A DNA stretch of 64,000 bases from Massospora cicadina (GCA_022478985.1 JAKSZP010004227.1:1-64000), one strand, 5' to 3'. Shown: positions 32,336-43,800, counted from the stretch's first letter. Program-made: numbers and translations. The notes: generated by a model from the sequence alone, not told the origin.

Positions 32336-32700
32336 TGCGGGATGCTCTATTGTGCCTAAGACACTAGTCCCACCCAATTGACAAGAAAATGATGGCCATG
32401 GGCCTCATTTAACAATAAAATCGATTCTATTTTAGTATCAAATGAAGACTCCTCAAACTGTACATGCGGTAACTTGCTCCCAAAGTAAGGTTTCAAACCT
32501 GAAGCCTCTGAAGTAGTTGCTAAACCCTATGTGCAACAAATACTTGAGAATATTCCAGCTGAGGGGCTGAGCAATGCAGCAGATAACCCAAGCCTGAAAG
32601 GGGTCAATATAGCAATTCCAATTGACATATTCATCAATGAATGTCCCAGTATAAGAATACTCTGAAGCACACTCTTAACTCCCTGGATTCTTCCCATATT
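32336..32700 (+). other. Element C: gag-protease linker
   Basis: An acidic, Ser/Thr-rich reading in broken frames (SNEDSSNC, PEASEVVAKPYVQQILEN). No domain is seen. A corresponding linker is present in B. Confidence 0.35.
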
Positions 32701-33010
32701 CACTTAGTAACCCTATTGGTTCTTACTACTCTGAGTACACTATGTGGATATTCTGGTCAACAAGGTTAAAGTTGTAGCTATTGTTGATAGTGGAGCACCT
32801 GTAAACATTGTTTCCACAAAGCTGGTTAAGAAATTGAAAATAGCTCTGGACTTTGACCATCATCAAGAATATGGGACCTCAGGCCTTAACAGCACTCAGA
32901 ATGAAGGAGCTTACAGTGCTTTGCTACTGCAATTTGAAGATTTGGTAGTAGCTGCACCCGCTATAGTGCTTCAAAATGCCAATTATAACATATAATTGGA
33001 ACTAGTTTTT
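32701..33010 (+). pseudogene. Element C: aspartic protease, active site intact
   Basis: The open segment 32744-32995 (83 codons) reads VVAIVDSGAPVNIVSTKLVK, then YGTSGLNSTQNEGAYSALLL. It ends NANYNI before a stop. D-S-G and the flap are preserved. The C-terminal helix region (expected TxFL) is lost after the stop. Confidence 0.75.
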
Positions 33011-33219
33011 TAAGGACCTATGGAATCTCATGCAATTTTAAAGAAAACATCTCGATAGTATTGGGCCAATCACTTCCAATTTATTACTCTCACAACGATA
33101 CAAAGCCCACAAGCTGTCATAGAAATTTTATCAATATATCTAATGCCAATAAGATAATACCAGTAGGGTATATTCAGTGGGAGAATTGAAGCCACCCCAT
33201 GCCAACCGCCATAAATGAA

Positions 33220-33815
33220 AATCGAGGAATACCTCTACATGTGAATAAGGATGTGACAATAGCTCCAGGCCATCAACTGGTTATGAGGGCTGGGACCACA
33301 CTGGATATTCCAGAAGGACTGTACGGGGAGGTTGTATCCCTGTGGCATCAATTTTAAATGGAACCTAGTGTGGCGCCTAGAATACTTTTACTAGGGCATG
33401 GAGAGATTGATTTTATACTAGCAAATTTGAACAGCCAAAATATTAAGGTCAAGGAATATAAAGTAGTCAGGGGGTGGAAGGTGAGTCAGTAAGGGCGTAC
33501 GGCTACCAACCTGAAGGTTGTGGGTTTGATTCCTGCCATTTGCACATCGATTGGGGTGACAGCCAAAGGAAGCTATTGGCGGTTAGTAGGTCTAATAACA
33601 CGAAAACCTTACCCATGACGTAACCAGAAAAATTTGAGTCCCAATCTGGAGGTGGAAAAACTTTCTTTGATGGAGTTGACCCTGTTAAGGTTTCATGTCA
33701 TTTATTTCTTTCTTTTGGTAATGCCTGTCCCCTGGTTGGCTTGCCTCAGTTAAATAAAAAGAAATATCAAGTAGTCGCTTTTGTGCATCTGTTTCTGAGG
33801 GATGTTTTAATATCA
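33220..33815 (+). pseudogene. Element C: dUTPase-like module, interrupted by a SINE
   Basis: The frame reads VTIAPGHQLVMRAGTTLDIP, EGLYGEVVSLWHQF, a stop, then EPSVAPRILLLGHGEIDFIL and ANLNSQNIKVKEYKVV. Here a SINE (33469-33760) cuts in. After it, YQVVAFVHLFLRDVL (about 33768-33810) continues the last strand. The blocks align with the dUTPase core as in A and B. The stop replaces one residue in the motif 2 loop. The 33011-33219 linker before it has no domain. Confidence 0.6.
33469..33760 (+). mobile_element. tRNA-derived SINE in C (292 bp)
   Basis: A tRNA-like head has an A-box-like GAGTCAGTAAGGG (from 33483), a hairpin (CCAACCTGAAGGTTG) and a B box GGTTTGATTCC (33523-33533). A body of about 200 bp follows. 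The tail is CCCCTGGTTGGCTTGCCTCA (33729-33748) then GTTAAATAAAAA. Near-perfect 15-16 bp duplications flank it (GAATATAAAGTAGTC at 33454-33468, GAAATATCAAGTAGTC at 33761-33776). The tail resembles LINE K's 3' end, so K-type LINEs probably moved it. Confidence 0.8.
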
Positions 33816-33819
33816 GCTG

Positions 33820-34615
33820 TCAAATTTGATGACTTATCCGAGTTCAGCTTACGAATCAAAAACCTTGGGGCACATACTGTAATATCTCAAAAATTGTTCA
33901 CCAGATTATCAGAACAACAGAAGGATGAAGCACTAGAGTTGTTTAACTATACTACGAAATTTTCGCCAAAGATGATCAAGATTTAGGTTGTGCAAAAGGA
34001 GTTCAGCATTTTGTTGATACCGGGGACCATATGCCTATTAGAATGAGGCCAATTTGGTGCCCCAGAGCCAATGATGAAATAGTCGGTGAAAAGTTAGACA
34101 AATTGTTGAAAAGTGGAATGATAGTGCAATCCAAAAGCCCGTGGGCCAGCCCCATTTTAATTGTAAAGAAAAAAGATGGCAGCAATCGAGTTGTGATTGA
34201 TTATTGACGCCTCAATGAAATTACAAAAAAGGATTCATATCCATTGCCCATAATTGATGATGCTCTGGACCATCTGGGAGGGGCGAAGTACTTTACCGGA
34301 ATGGACCTCATCTCAGGATATTGGCAAATTGATCTGCCACTAGAGGAGCAGGAAAATTGTGCAATGATTGCTGCTCAAGGGCTTTTTCAACTGACACGCA
34401 TGCCACAGGGGCTGTGTAACACACTGGCAACCTTTCAGCGCGCAATGGACACAATTTTGGGGAACCTTAAATTGTCCTGCATTCTGGTGTACCTGGATGA
34501 CATCAATATCTTTTTGCAAATGTTTTTCAAACATCTGGAGCACCTTGAACAAGTGTTCAAACAGCTGTTGAAGGCCAATCTGAAGATAAAACCTAGAAAA
34601 TGACAATTCTTTAAA
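33820..34615 (+). pseudogene. Element C: reverse transcriptase, mostly open
   Basis: FTRLSEQQKDEALELFNYTT (about 33899-33960) starts the domain. SKSPWASPILIVKKKDGSNR and VVIDY follow, then a TGA where Arg is expected (DY-RLN). From 34244, 119 open codons carry GGAKYFTGMDLISGYWQIDL, MPQGLCNTLATFQRAMD and the intact loop ILVYLDDINIF. A TGA ends the segment at 34603. Confidence 0.85.
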
Positions 34616-35215
34616 AAACAATTGGAATACCTTGGGTTTGTCATTGATTCCAAGGGCTTGTGGCCTCAGCCTCAAAGGGTGGAGGCGGTTAACAATATGC
34701 AACCTCCAATGAGTATGAGAGATGTTCAAGTGTTTTTAGGCATGGTAGGATACTATCAAAGATTTATAGAAGGGTTTGCGAAGATTGCTGAGCCTCTATT
34801 CCACTTACTACAAGAAGGAGTTCATTTTGTCTGGGCAGAGGAATGCCAACAAGCCTTTGAGGCTTTAGAAAACAAAATGAACTCAACGCCTATTCTCCAA
34901 TATCCCAATTTCAGCAAGCCTTTTATCATACAAACTGATGTCTCGTTAACTGCAATTGGTGGTGTGCTATTACATATTGGGGATAATGGTGAGGAGCATC
35001 TGGTTGCTTATTGCAGCAGGACGCTGAATAAGCATGAGCGTAATTATATGGTGACTGAAAGAGAATGTCTGGCTGTCATTTATGCTTGTAAACAATTTTG
35101 GGTCTACATTCATGGCACCAAGTTTCAAGTAGCAATGGATCATAGATCTTCATGATGGCTCCACAATTTTAAGGAACCTGAAGGACGGTTAGCCTGCTGG
35201 GATCTGAAATTACAA
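34616..35215 (+). pseudogene. Element C: RT thumb and RNase H (177-codon open segment)
   Basis: The frame 34622-35155 reads MEYLGFVIDSKGL, FLGMVGYYQRFIEGFAKIAE, then RNase H: FIIQTDVSLTAIGGVLLHIG, NYMVTERECLAVIYACKQFW and VAMDHRSS before a stop. The catalytic Asp in TDVS and the Glu in TERECLA are present. It is among the best preserved domains in the window. Confidence 0.85.
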
Positions 35216-36500
35216 GCGTACTTATGAAATTACTCATAGAGCTGAAGTGGCCCATCAAAATGCAGACGGACTATTGTGACTTCCTATTGTAGCTGTCCTG
35301 AGCAGTTTAGCTGATGAGCTTCATGAAAAAATAATTAACTGAAAGTATGGAGATGAGCCACCTGAAGTTCAAAAAGCGATCAAAAAAGCATTACTTGACA
35401 CCAAATATCGAAATGGAGTTCTATACAAGCTTAAGCCCAATGGACAACGTTAAATCTTCCCAAAACCTTAAGACCAAATGGAGATTATTACACAAGCACA
35501 CAAGGCCGTCAGACATGAGGAATGACTAAGATGCTAGAATTAATTCAATCAAGTTACTATTGGGATTCCATGCAATTCGATATACAAGACATGCTCAATA
35601 AATGTCATTTATGCCAAATTGCAAAACCTATGAAGTTGGATGTGAAATATTGTTTGATCAAACCTGACTGGGCCTGACATACCATGTTGATTGATGTAAT
35701 TGGCCCTTTGCCTGTGAGTATCCTAGGCAACTAATACATAATTGTTACTATTAACCATCTAACAAAATGAGTGGAAGCAAAAGCAATTTGAGATGTTGGG
35801 GCCCTAACTACTGTCAAGTTCATTATGGATAATATTATTTATAAGCACGGATGCCCCCAGAAAATTTTGATGGACAATAACACAAATTTTACTGCTCAAA
35901 TAGTACAACAGTAAAATGAGTTGATAACTATCAAAAGAGTGTTATTGACACTATACCATCCTGAGACTAATGGTATGGTAGAGCAAGCAAATGGCACTTT
36001 AGTCGCATTTTATGCAAAAATGCAGCCTTGGCACCTTCACAATGGGAAACTTCAATTAGTGCTACTGTGTTTGCATACAATATCAGACACCACAGCAGCA
36101 CAGGCCACTCTCCATTTTGACTTTTGTATGGTAGACAGCCCGCTCTGCCTCAAATATTATATTAGTACTCAGTTCAACCAACGCTATTACCCCAAATAAC
36201 TATGTAATGCAACTAGTGAAGACCTTAATCAAGTTGCAATCTAAAGCTTATCAAAACACAATTAGTCAAAAAACTATTCAAAAGAGCTATGATAACGCAA
36301 AATGAGCTATAGTGACTAAGTTCAAGGAAGGAGATTTAGTGGTATATTGTGACACTTATAGTGCAGGCCGCGCGCACAAGCTAGCCTCGCTTAGGAAGGG
36401 TCCATTTATCATATTAGAGAAATCGTCCAAAGATGTATATACCATTAAGGATCAAGGCAGCTGGGTTGTGAATTAAGTACATGCTAAGTTCCTTTGTCCA
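35216..36500 (+). pseudogene. Element C: integrase with GPF tail
   Basis: The zinc finger reads YYWDSMQFDIQDMLNKCHLC (about 35555-35615). The core has LIDVIGPLPVS (about 35688-35720), ILMDNNTNFTAQ (about 35862-35897), and Glu in HPETNGMVEQANGTLVAF (about 35958-36010). The tail reads HKLASLRKGPFIILEKSSKD (about 36376-36435) and ends VHAKFLCPYHKEF. Several Trp, Gln and Arg codons are now stops. Confidence 0.75.
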
Positions 36501-36882
36501 TATCATAAAGAATTTAAAATAAAAAATAAAAAAATAAAAAAATAATAATAATTGCAAGCCATAGAGTTTATTTCATAGATTTGACGCCTTGCTGGCATAA
36601 GAACTAGGTACCCCTTCTCTGGTAGGGGGAAGAGAGTGTGATCAAACCAGAGAAGTCTGTAATGGAATCAGAGAGATGCGGATAATATACAAGTCCTGAC
36701 TATCTAGACCCTAGCGGAGATGTCCAAACCCAAGAAAGCTTGGCACCTGCATACTGGCCCTGTCAGCTTAGGAAAGGCAGGCTATCAAGATAACGTTTGT
36801 ACTTTGAGGAACGTGAAAAGTTAGACATGGTGACCTAGGAAGAAGGGTACCCACCGCTTATATCCAGTCAAGGCGGGGGAAG
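36501..36882 (+). other. Element C: A-rich 3' untranslated region and polypurine tract
   Basis: An A-rich run (36515-36553) follows the integrase end. H has a similar A-rich run in the same place. The region ends AAGGCGGGGGAAG (36870-36882) next to the 3' LTR, a clear polypurine tract. Confidence 0.7.
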
Positions 36883-37714
36883 TGTTGAGTAATTGACTGG
36901 ACCTAATCGTCGGGTATTTGATCATAATAGATATCAGCAATTATGGATCAGGTATATTCTAAGTATATCTGAACTTGAGATCTGCAGCCTAGCGATTTCA
37001 CTTAATCATATTTGACTATGATGACATGGGCTTGAGGGCTTTGTTAGTTAGTTCAGACTTAAATTAAGTTTTGACTTAATGACTCAGGCACGTGGGCTTT
37101 GTTGGTCTATGTCTAAATAAGTTTTTAATGTCAGTCAAGTTTTTGATCAAATTAGTTACTAAATAGTGATATAAATCACCTTGGTATGTGCTGCCGAATA
37201 CATGTGAAAGTGAATTGGTCCAGCTATTTTGAAGACGCATATGAAACTCCATCTCAAGAATGGTGACGGTGTTTACACCAACCCTGAGGCTGAGCAGGAT
37301 GCCCTGAGTTAAAGTATATGTAGACGTTCTTACAAACATTTTATGTGGCCAAGTTGCATTGAAAATGGGACGTCATGGGTAAGATGTGGTGAACATCAAA
37401 CCCTATAAATAACCCTCAAGTTGATGCTAATAAAAAACATTCAACTACTGGGTTTGTTTATAATCTAACTTATAAACTTTTTGCGTTTAGTACTTTATTT
37501 TGTATTAGTCAATATTTACTTGGGATCAAAAGGATCAGGGCGGCATGCCATCGTCCAAGTAAAATGACAGGGTATATGATTTGAGTACTACAAGAAGCTG
37601 TATTTTAAATTTTAATCACCATCCTATCTGTTGTCATCATACAATAGACGCACGTAACTTCATTTCAAATCTGATGAAGAACCAGCCCTCTGAAGCAGAA
37701 CCCAAAAATTAACA
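36883..37714 (+). repeat. Element C 3' LTR
   Basis: 832 bp, the same length as the 5' LTR, from TGTTGAGTAATTGAC to AAAATTAACA. Target duplication CTTAC follows. Confidence 0.93.
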
Positions 37715-37758
37715 CTTACAAAAGATAGGATCTTATCGTCCAGTCAAGGACGGAGTAA

Positions 37759-38310
37759 TGTTGCAATTCCAATATGACTGGATGATAATTGTGGGACAGC
37801 CAGGGCGGAATCCGCTGAAAATGATATCAGTTATGATAATTCAGTGCCTTGAGATGAGGCAATATTGAGATATAACAGGTTTTTATTAGATTGCCTCTAT
37901 GTAAGGCAATAAGGCAATAAGTTGATGTTGACATTCAACAAATATGAAGTAAATTGCTTACAATTAGGGTGACAGAGGATTTGAGTTTAACAAGCCAAAA
38001 TTGAGGAGAATCAGCGTAATAGAATAGCCCAAGCCATAAGAGCAGTATCACCTGTGCTGCTGTATATAAGAAAGATGGGCGATTGAGAGAGGTAGGTTGT
38101 TAATAGTAGTTAAGAAATGGGACAGCAAAAGGTCGCTGTATTTATAAAAAGAGGTAAAGATTTAATTGGGGGACTTGATCTATTATTTAAGCATATTTTC
38201 AAGTTTGTTTGAAGGACTGACGATCCCCACATTAGCTGTCTGTTTCTCAGTGGGTTTGACCTGTATGAACAACATGACGGATCCTAATGATACTGTCCAA
38301 ATTTATAACA
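37759..38310 (+). repeat. Element B 3' LTR
   Basis: 552-bp partner of 22555-23102, from TGTTGCAATTCC to TTTATAACA. It is preceded by GTCCAGTCAAGGACGGAGTA, the polypurine tract region of B, which shares TCCAGTCAAGG with A. The TGCAC duplication follows at 38311-38315. Confidence 0.92.
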
Positions 38311-38315
38311 TGCAC

Positions 38316-38443
38316 TTATAATAAAAATCATATAAATCCAACCTTTTATTAGCGCTTTATTCATTTCTTTTAATTTTTATAAATCTTTGTGGAATCCAGC
38401 ATGCATCAAGCACCAGCGAGCAAGAATCAGCAGAATTCCCACA
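38316..38443 (+). repeat. Element D 5' LTR, last part
   Basis: Continues the LTR cut at 22554 and matches 43752-43800 plus 49090-49168. It ends AATTCCCACA before the primer site. Confidence 0.85.
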
Positions 38444-38446
38444 AAA

Positions 38447-38464
38447 TGGTGCTCACTACAGGGG
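38447..38464 (+). other. Element D: tRNA primer-binding site
   Basis: TGGTGCTCACTACAGGGG lies three bases after the LTR. It is identical to the sites in B and H. Confidence 0.85.
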
Positions 38465-39570
38465 ACCCCTGTTCAATAATTGTTGCTCTTGAAAAGCAAC
38501 TAGAAAACGTTTCTTCCACCTCAAGCAGCTTGAGCAGCGCCCTTACAGTTTCCCCTTTATGGTAAAATTCACTCCTGGCGAAGGAAACATTAATACGTTT
38601 TTGTATGTTTATGAAGCTGCCATGTATGGCTCCACTGATACCCAAAAAGTTCATTACATCCTTTCCTTTTAAGCCGCCTAGAACAAAAGTTGATATTTCC
38701 TTACCTGAACCCTTCGCTCAATTGGGTAGAGGTGAAGAAGGCTCTCTTGGCTGAATTTGGATCCAAGAAGAGTTTACTTAAGGAAAACAGGCCTTTATGC
38801 GCCTTAGCTGTATGAGGATTAACCAATTCTTTCCTTTGCTAAACAATTTTACCTTGCTGCGCAAAGGTTAACAACCTCTAACAAGCTCAAATTGGATAAT
38901 GCTATCACCGCCATGTTAACTGGGTTAGCTTATCAGCCCTCTTAGCTAGGCATATCATATCAGTGAAACGCCATTTCCAAAATATCCGTGATCTAAAGGA
39001 GGCGTTAGTAGATGTTGCCAATTTCCATTCATGTGCAACAAACAAGGCAGATAAAGTGAACCATCCATCTCTCACTATTGAGGAGCTACCATTAGTTGAT
39101 CAGTTGGAACCTGTTTCCTCTGTGCGACCTAAAAAAGCTTACCATTCCTTCTTATGAATCAAAACCCTGTAAGGTATTAATAATCATCCGTCTGCACTAG
39201 CTCCCAAAAGCTGCTGCGCCTACCCTCCAGATAAGCTGGTAAAGGCGTGCCCTAAGGCTATTCAATCTCCTATGGCCATCTCTCCTGCCTCCATTGTGGC
39301 CTTGCCAGTTGTTAATAATACCCTTGGGGACGAATCTGAGTGGGGTTATGATGATTTTGGCTACTATATACTAAGAGCCCCCGCAGAGGTAGAGGTTCCT
39401 GATCATTTGAATGCTGGAGGAGTAGACGAGACCACTATCCCTGAGGAAACGTACCTCAAGCAGTCCCTGGGGTGTCCAAAAGTGATAGACACTGCCAGCG
39501 ATGGTGACCATTTCTTAGCCAGCTTGATTTGACCTCTTCAGCATGTTCATTTCTTATGATCCATCATGAG
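38465..39570 (+). pseudogene. Element D: gag
   Basis: No ATG is kept at the start (SIIVALEKQLENVSSTSSSL begins near 38470). Later pieces are capsid-like. Open segments at 38963-39157 (FQNIRDLKEALVDVANFHSC) and 39272-39532 (acidic, DESEWGYDDFGYYI) match the order in F. No zinc knuckle is visible, which seems to be a trait of the D/F group. Confidence 0.6.
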
Positions 39571-39599
39571 TAAACTAGACTGAGACTTCAAAAAAACTC

Positions 39600-39960
39600 A
39601 CATCCACCATATTGCTCAAGGAGGTCTTAGCTTTATCGCCTAACTTTGGAGGGACTCTCACTAAGGTTGAAGTAGTCATTTAAAAGGTCCGAATTTTGGA
39701 CATCATGGACACTGGCTCCTCAGTCAACCTGATCTCCACTAATATTATCAAGAAGATAAAACTAGCGCCTAACATGGAATACACACAAGAATTTGGAACT
39801 GCTGGCCCCAACAATTCCCGTGCTATTGAGGCATGTTCCTCCCTTCCCATTCGAGTTGGGAAGCTTATTTTATCTGAATCTGCTGTGGCTTTGGATAAGG
39901 ATGCGTATGATATGCTCATCTGTACTAAGTTTATAATTGAGTATAAGGAATAATCAATCT
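39600..39960 (+). pseudogene. Element D: aspartic protease, active site intact
   Basis: The 85-codon frame 39696-39953 reads MDIMDTGSSVNLISTNIIKK, QEFGTAGPNNSRAIEACSSL and YDMLICTKFIIEYKE. The catalytic D-T-G, the flap and the C-terminal strand are all present. Only the stretch upstream is shifted. Confidence 0.75.
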
Positions 39961-40099
39961 GAAGCAAGATTACCTCTCATTACTAAACAATGAAGTCCCG
40001 TTAATCTCATCCAATAAAGAGTCCAGTAAGCAAAAATTATTCTTGCCTGGTTGAATACCCCTCTCAGCGATACCTTTTTTTATACCACTTCTTGGCAAA

Positions 40100-40440
40100 A
40101 CAAAGAAGCCGCCCAATTCAGTGGATGCTAGGAAAGATATCCCTACTTATGCTGCAGAAAGGGTTGTGATTAAACTTGGTAAAGAACGAGTGATTGACAC
40201 AAAAGTCACGCTCCAAATCCCATGACTTTGTTTGTTGCACTTCGTTAGTATTGAGGGCGTTAGTCCCTTGAAGCCTTGGGCATTGCCTGGCATTCTTGAC
40301 CCAGCCTACCAGAGGCTCTCTAGTTGCTGTTGGGGAACCTCACCTCCAAGAATATAGTTGTAAAAAACACTAGGAGATTGGCAGAGGTTTGCTAGTCCCT
40401 GTGGAGGACATTGAACAAAATCACTCTATTGGTTCCATGA
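40100..40440 (+). pseudogene. Element D: dUTPase-like module
   Basis: The frame reads ERVVIKLGKERVIDTKVTLQ, IP, a stop, then LHFVSIEGVSPLKPWALPGI and LDPAYQRL. In a shifted frame LLLGNLTSKNIVVKN follows. GILDPAYQR is a good dUTPase motif 3, and the hydrophobic strand after it matches. F has the same residues. It sits between protease and RT. Confidence 0.6.
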
Positions 40441-41330
40441 TGGATTTGGGCCTGCCAACGGACAACCAAGTGTGTACCTTGCCCAACATCCATATTTCGG
40501 ACGAACTGGCCCCAGATAGGCTGAAAAAATTTCATCCTCTCCTAGATGACTATAGTGACGTATTCTCCAAATCAGATATTGATTATGCCACATGAAGGGC
40601 TGGTGCCACTCCATATGATGTAGGTGATGCCCATCCCATCCAGTCAAAACCTGCCGCAAGTCCAAGGTGGAGGAGCAACAAATGAGGACAGAGCTTCAGC
40701 AGTTACTAGATGCGGGATTGCTAGTTCCTTTAAAAAGCCCTGGTCTTCTCCTCTCCTGCTAAAAAAAGAAAATGGAGGACATTGGATAGCCATGTATTGC
40801 AAGTTAAAATAACCTTATGAAAAAGGATAGCTATTTTCTCCCTTGTATTGATTATGCCTTAGCCCAAATTTCTGGCTCTAAGTTCTTTTCCGCCATGGAC
40901 TTATCTAGCGGCTATTAGCAAATGGACTCTACCTGAGGACCAGGAGAAATGTGCTCTCATTTGTAGTTAGGGTCCCTTCCAACCAACCCAATTACCTCAA
41001 GGGTTGTGCAATGCACCTGCCACTTTCCAGCGGGCAATGGACCATATCATGCAGGATTTGAAGTTAAGTTGCATCATCATCTACCTCGATGACATCACTG
41101 TATTTTCAAAAACTTTTAACGAGCATCTTGATCACCTGAAGGAGGTATTTCAACGATTATGTAAATCCAAAATCAAATTAAAGCCCTCCAAATGCACCTT
41201 CTTTCAAAAGAAACTGGTTTTTTCAGTCATTCCATTTCTCAAAAAGGAATTTAGCCAATTCAAGGTAAAGTTGAAGCCAGTCAAAAATGCCGCCCCCTAA
41301 AAATCTATGGGATTTCAGGTCTTTCTAGGA
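40389..41330 (+). pseudogene. Element D: reverse transcriptase
   Basis: The N-terminus MLVPVEDIEQNHSIGSMMDL overlaps the end of the dUTPase-like module in another frame. KFHPLLDDYSDVFSKSDIDY follows. FSAMDLSSGY is followed by TAG where Trp of GYWQ is expected. From 41004 an open segment has MCNAPATFQRAMDHIMQDL and the intact loop IIIYLDDITVFSKTF. It ends at 41300. Confidence 0.8.
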
Positions 41331-41990
41331 ATGATGGGATATTACCATCATTTTATTCCATAATTTGCTCAGCTCAGTGAACCTCTTGTTCGCCTATTGA
41401 CCAAGGACACTCTTTTCCAGTGGGGTGCAGAACAGAAGGCTGTTTTTGAGACGCTGAAGCAACTGCTACAACAAAGCCCTATCCTACGGCACCCAGATCT
41501 TAATAAACCCTTCGTCTTATTCACTGATGCGTCGGACTATGCTGTTGGGGCCATCTTAGCCCAAATGGATGAAAACGGTGTAGGTCATCCTATATCCTAT
41601 TTTAGTAAGATACTTTCCAAGGCTAAACTTAACTACAATGTGACGGAGAAAGAGTGTCTTGCTGGTCTGTTGGCTGTAAAGCACTACCACCCTTCCTGTA
41701 TGGAACTACCTTAACTGTAGTTACTGAACTGCATCTCTAAAATAGTTACAGAACAAGAAATAACCTACTGGTCAGTTAGCTCGCTGGGCTCTAAAGCTTC
41801 AGCTGTATGACATGAAGATCAAGCACCATTCTAGCACCTGACACATGAATGTCAATGGTTTGACTCGGCTACCAGTCCTTCACTTGGATAACGTTGAGGC
41901 GGAGAGACTACATGATCTCTTAATGACCCTCAATGACTGGGAAGATGAGAATGAGCCTGTACTGAAAATTTTAGCCTGACACTCCCATTA
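41331..41990 (+). pseudogene. Element D: RNase H
   Basis: The 105-codon frame 41397-41714 reads FVLFTDASDYAVGAILAQMD, HPISYFSKILSKAKLNYNVT, then EKECLAGLLAVKHY. A frameshift follows. VVTELHL and NKPTGQLARWALKLQLYDMK mark the end of the domain and the linker. All catalytic residues in the open part are present. Confidence 0.8.
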
Positions 41991-43118
41991 GACCAAAGTG
42001 GAGAATGTGAAGTTGAATAAGTAGGTGGGAACAATTGGCTGCCTTACCTTCGGCCTCTGGAGCATGCACCTGCTATCCTAGAAGCTCACTTACTCTAGGT
42101 CATGGAGGGGCCAGGAAAACTTATGAGTGGATTTAGGATAGATTTTTTGGGATGGATTAATGGAATCTAACGTTGATGTCTTGGAAGCTTGCTTTATTTG
42201 CAAAAAGCAATCCAGATTTAAGACTAGGTATCAATATCAGCCTACTACCCCACAACAACCTTTCCACACCATTAGTCTGGATGTAATAGGTCCCCTCCCT
42301 CAGACTACTAGTGGCAACCGATTTATCCTGGTAGCCATTGACCATTTCACTAAGTGGGTGGAAGCCGTAGCTCTTTCTGCTCAAATAGCTAAGGCCAAGG
42401 CCACCTTCTTCCATAAGAATATTTTCTCTTAATATGGCTGTCCTCAAATCTTGATCTGTGATAATGGAGAAACCTTCACCTCCAGAGTAGTAATAATCTT
42501 GGCCACCTCCATGGGGGCTCAACGATTTTTCTCTGCTCCATAAAATCCATCAACTAACGGGACTTTGGAGAGAGCTAATGGAACCTTAGTATCTATCTTA
42601 TGCAAAATGGCCTCTTCTGATCCACTTCACTGGGACCAATTTTTACCCACTGCCCTTATAGCTTACCGGATCAGTTATCATCAAAACATAAAAATGTCCC
42701 CCTTCCATGTCTTGTATGGGCGGGAACCAGGAATAACTGCCTTTTAGTTAAAAATGTATTCTACTCAAAAGTTGAAAACCCCAAAAAAAGTCATGCGCAG
42801 ATTAGCTCATCGCATCATCCAACTCTAAGCTGAGGCTATGACTAATCTAGTCAAAACGGTGACTAAAGAAGGGCAGGCTGCAAATGAGCTTCAAACCCCC
42901 TGCCAAAATTCTAAGTGTCTGATATGGTCTTATAATATCTTATCTGCATCACCCCTAGAAGCGGTAAGCTTGGATCAATATGGGAGGGCCCTCTACCATC
43001 ACTTACAAAAGGGGAAATGAGAACTCTATTAAATCTTTAGCTACAGGTATCACTATCAATCGCATACATGGCCATTTCCTTTGACCTTATTCTCATCCCA
43101 ACATTCTTGAGGGGGTGA
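41991..43118 (+). pseudogene. Element D: integrase
   Basis: DVLEACFICKKQSRFKTRYQ gives the zinc-finger end. The core has TISLDVIGPLPQTTSGNRF, then a stop at Arg-His (expected RHGC). ICDNGETFTSR and NPSTNGTLERANGTLVSIL carry the second Asp and the Glu. ALIAYRISYHQNIKMSPFHV closes the core. The C-terminal part (KTVTKEGQAANE, CLIWSYN) is frameshifted. The sequence ends TTGAGGGGGTGA, a polypurine tract before the 3' LTR. Confidence 0.8.
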
Positions 43119-43800
43119 TGTCGGACATTTGTCCTCACAGCTGAAAAGTAAGAATATTTTAGGTCGAATTCAGCTGAAGAGGGGAATTGTTGGTATTTGC
43201 AAATTTCTGATGTTGTTCTAGCTCATTTTAGAAAAAAAATTGAGAAAGTTGAGGAAATTGACCAAAAGTCCCTGGCCAATTCTATGAGGAACCCCGTTAA
43301 ATGGGTAACACTAGTTCAAAACCTCTATGGTCATAGAACAAAAATATAACGGTTGGATTACTTTGACCTAACCATGGACCATGGGGAATTCATCAGAAGG
43401 CACTCCCCGACCCAATAAAGCACTCCAATGCACCTGCGTGGGAACCCCCTTTTATAGGCTTGGCAGGGGCCCCCAGAGGTGCAAGAAATTTCTCAGGAAG
43501 TGATTGGCTTAAAATCATAAAAAAGTTACCTCATGGGTACAACTGGGCCAATAAGAATTCCTCTTCCTTTGTTCCACTTCTCTGAAGTGAGTTCCCAAGT
43601 TATGATACATTATTATTTCATATTTCCTATTTTGGACTAGGTGAAGCTATTCCAAACATTTTTCTAAATTCCCCTCAACCCTCAAATTACTTTAAATACT
43701 AAATAGTCAGATGTCAAGGGGCACTGTTTTTCCCTTTAATGTGCTTATAATAAAAATCATAAAAATCATAGTTATCCAATTTTTATTAGCGCTTTATTTA
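43119..43800 (+). repeat. Element D 3' LTR, first part
   Basis: From TGTCGGACATTTGTCC. It is cut at the 21-bp duplication of LINE K (43780-43800) and continues at 49090. Confidence 0.88.

Larger units (their letters stand above)
28499..37714 (+). mobile_element. Element C: complete Ty3/gypsy retrotransposon (9216 bp)
   Basis: Equal-length LTRs of 832 bp (28499-29330, 36883-37714) are bounded by perfect CTTAC duplications (28494-28498, 37715-37719). Internally: a primer site, gag with knuckle, protease, dUTPase-like module, RT, RNase H, integrase and polypurine tract. Two later insertions lie inside it: unit X (29802-30693) and a SINE (33469-33760). Without them it is about 8.0 kb, like H. 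Catalytic motifs of protease, RT and RNase H are all intact. It looks the youngest of its stack, but stops are common. Confidence 0.93.
22555..38310 (+). mobile_element. Element B: Ty3/gypsy retrotransposon, split by C
   Basis: LTRs at 22555-23102 and 37759-38310 are flanked by perfect target duplications TGCAC (22550-22554 and 38311-38315). Gag, protease, dUTPase-like module, RT, RNase H and integrase lie between. The integrase tail is interrupted by element C (28499-37714). B's last internal 44 bases are 37715-37758 and end in a purine-rich tract. Without C, B is about 6.5 kb. It inserted into the 5' LTR of D and belongs to A's family. Confidence 0.92.

Noticed and set aside
34603..34606. 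TGA reassigned to an amino acid
   Set aside because: Some TGA codons stand where Trp, Arg or Cys is expected, but TAA and TAG stops and frameshifts are equally common in the same elements. Ordinary decay explains it.
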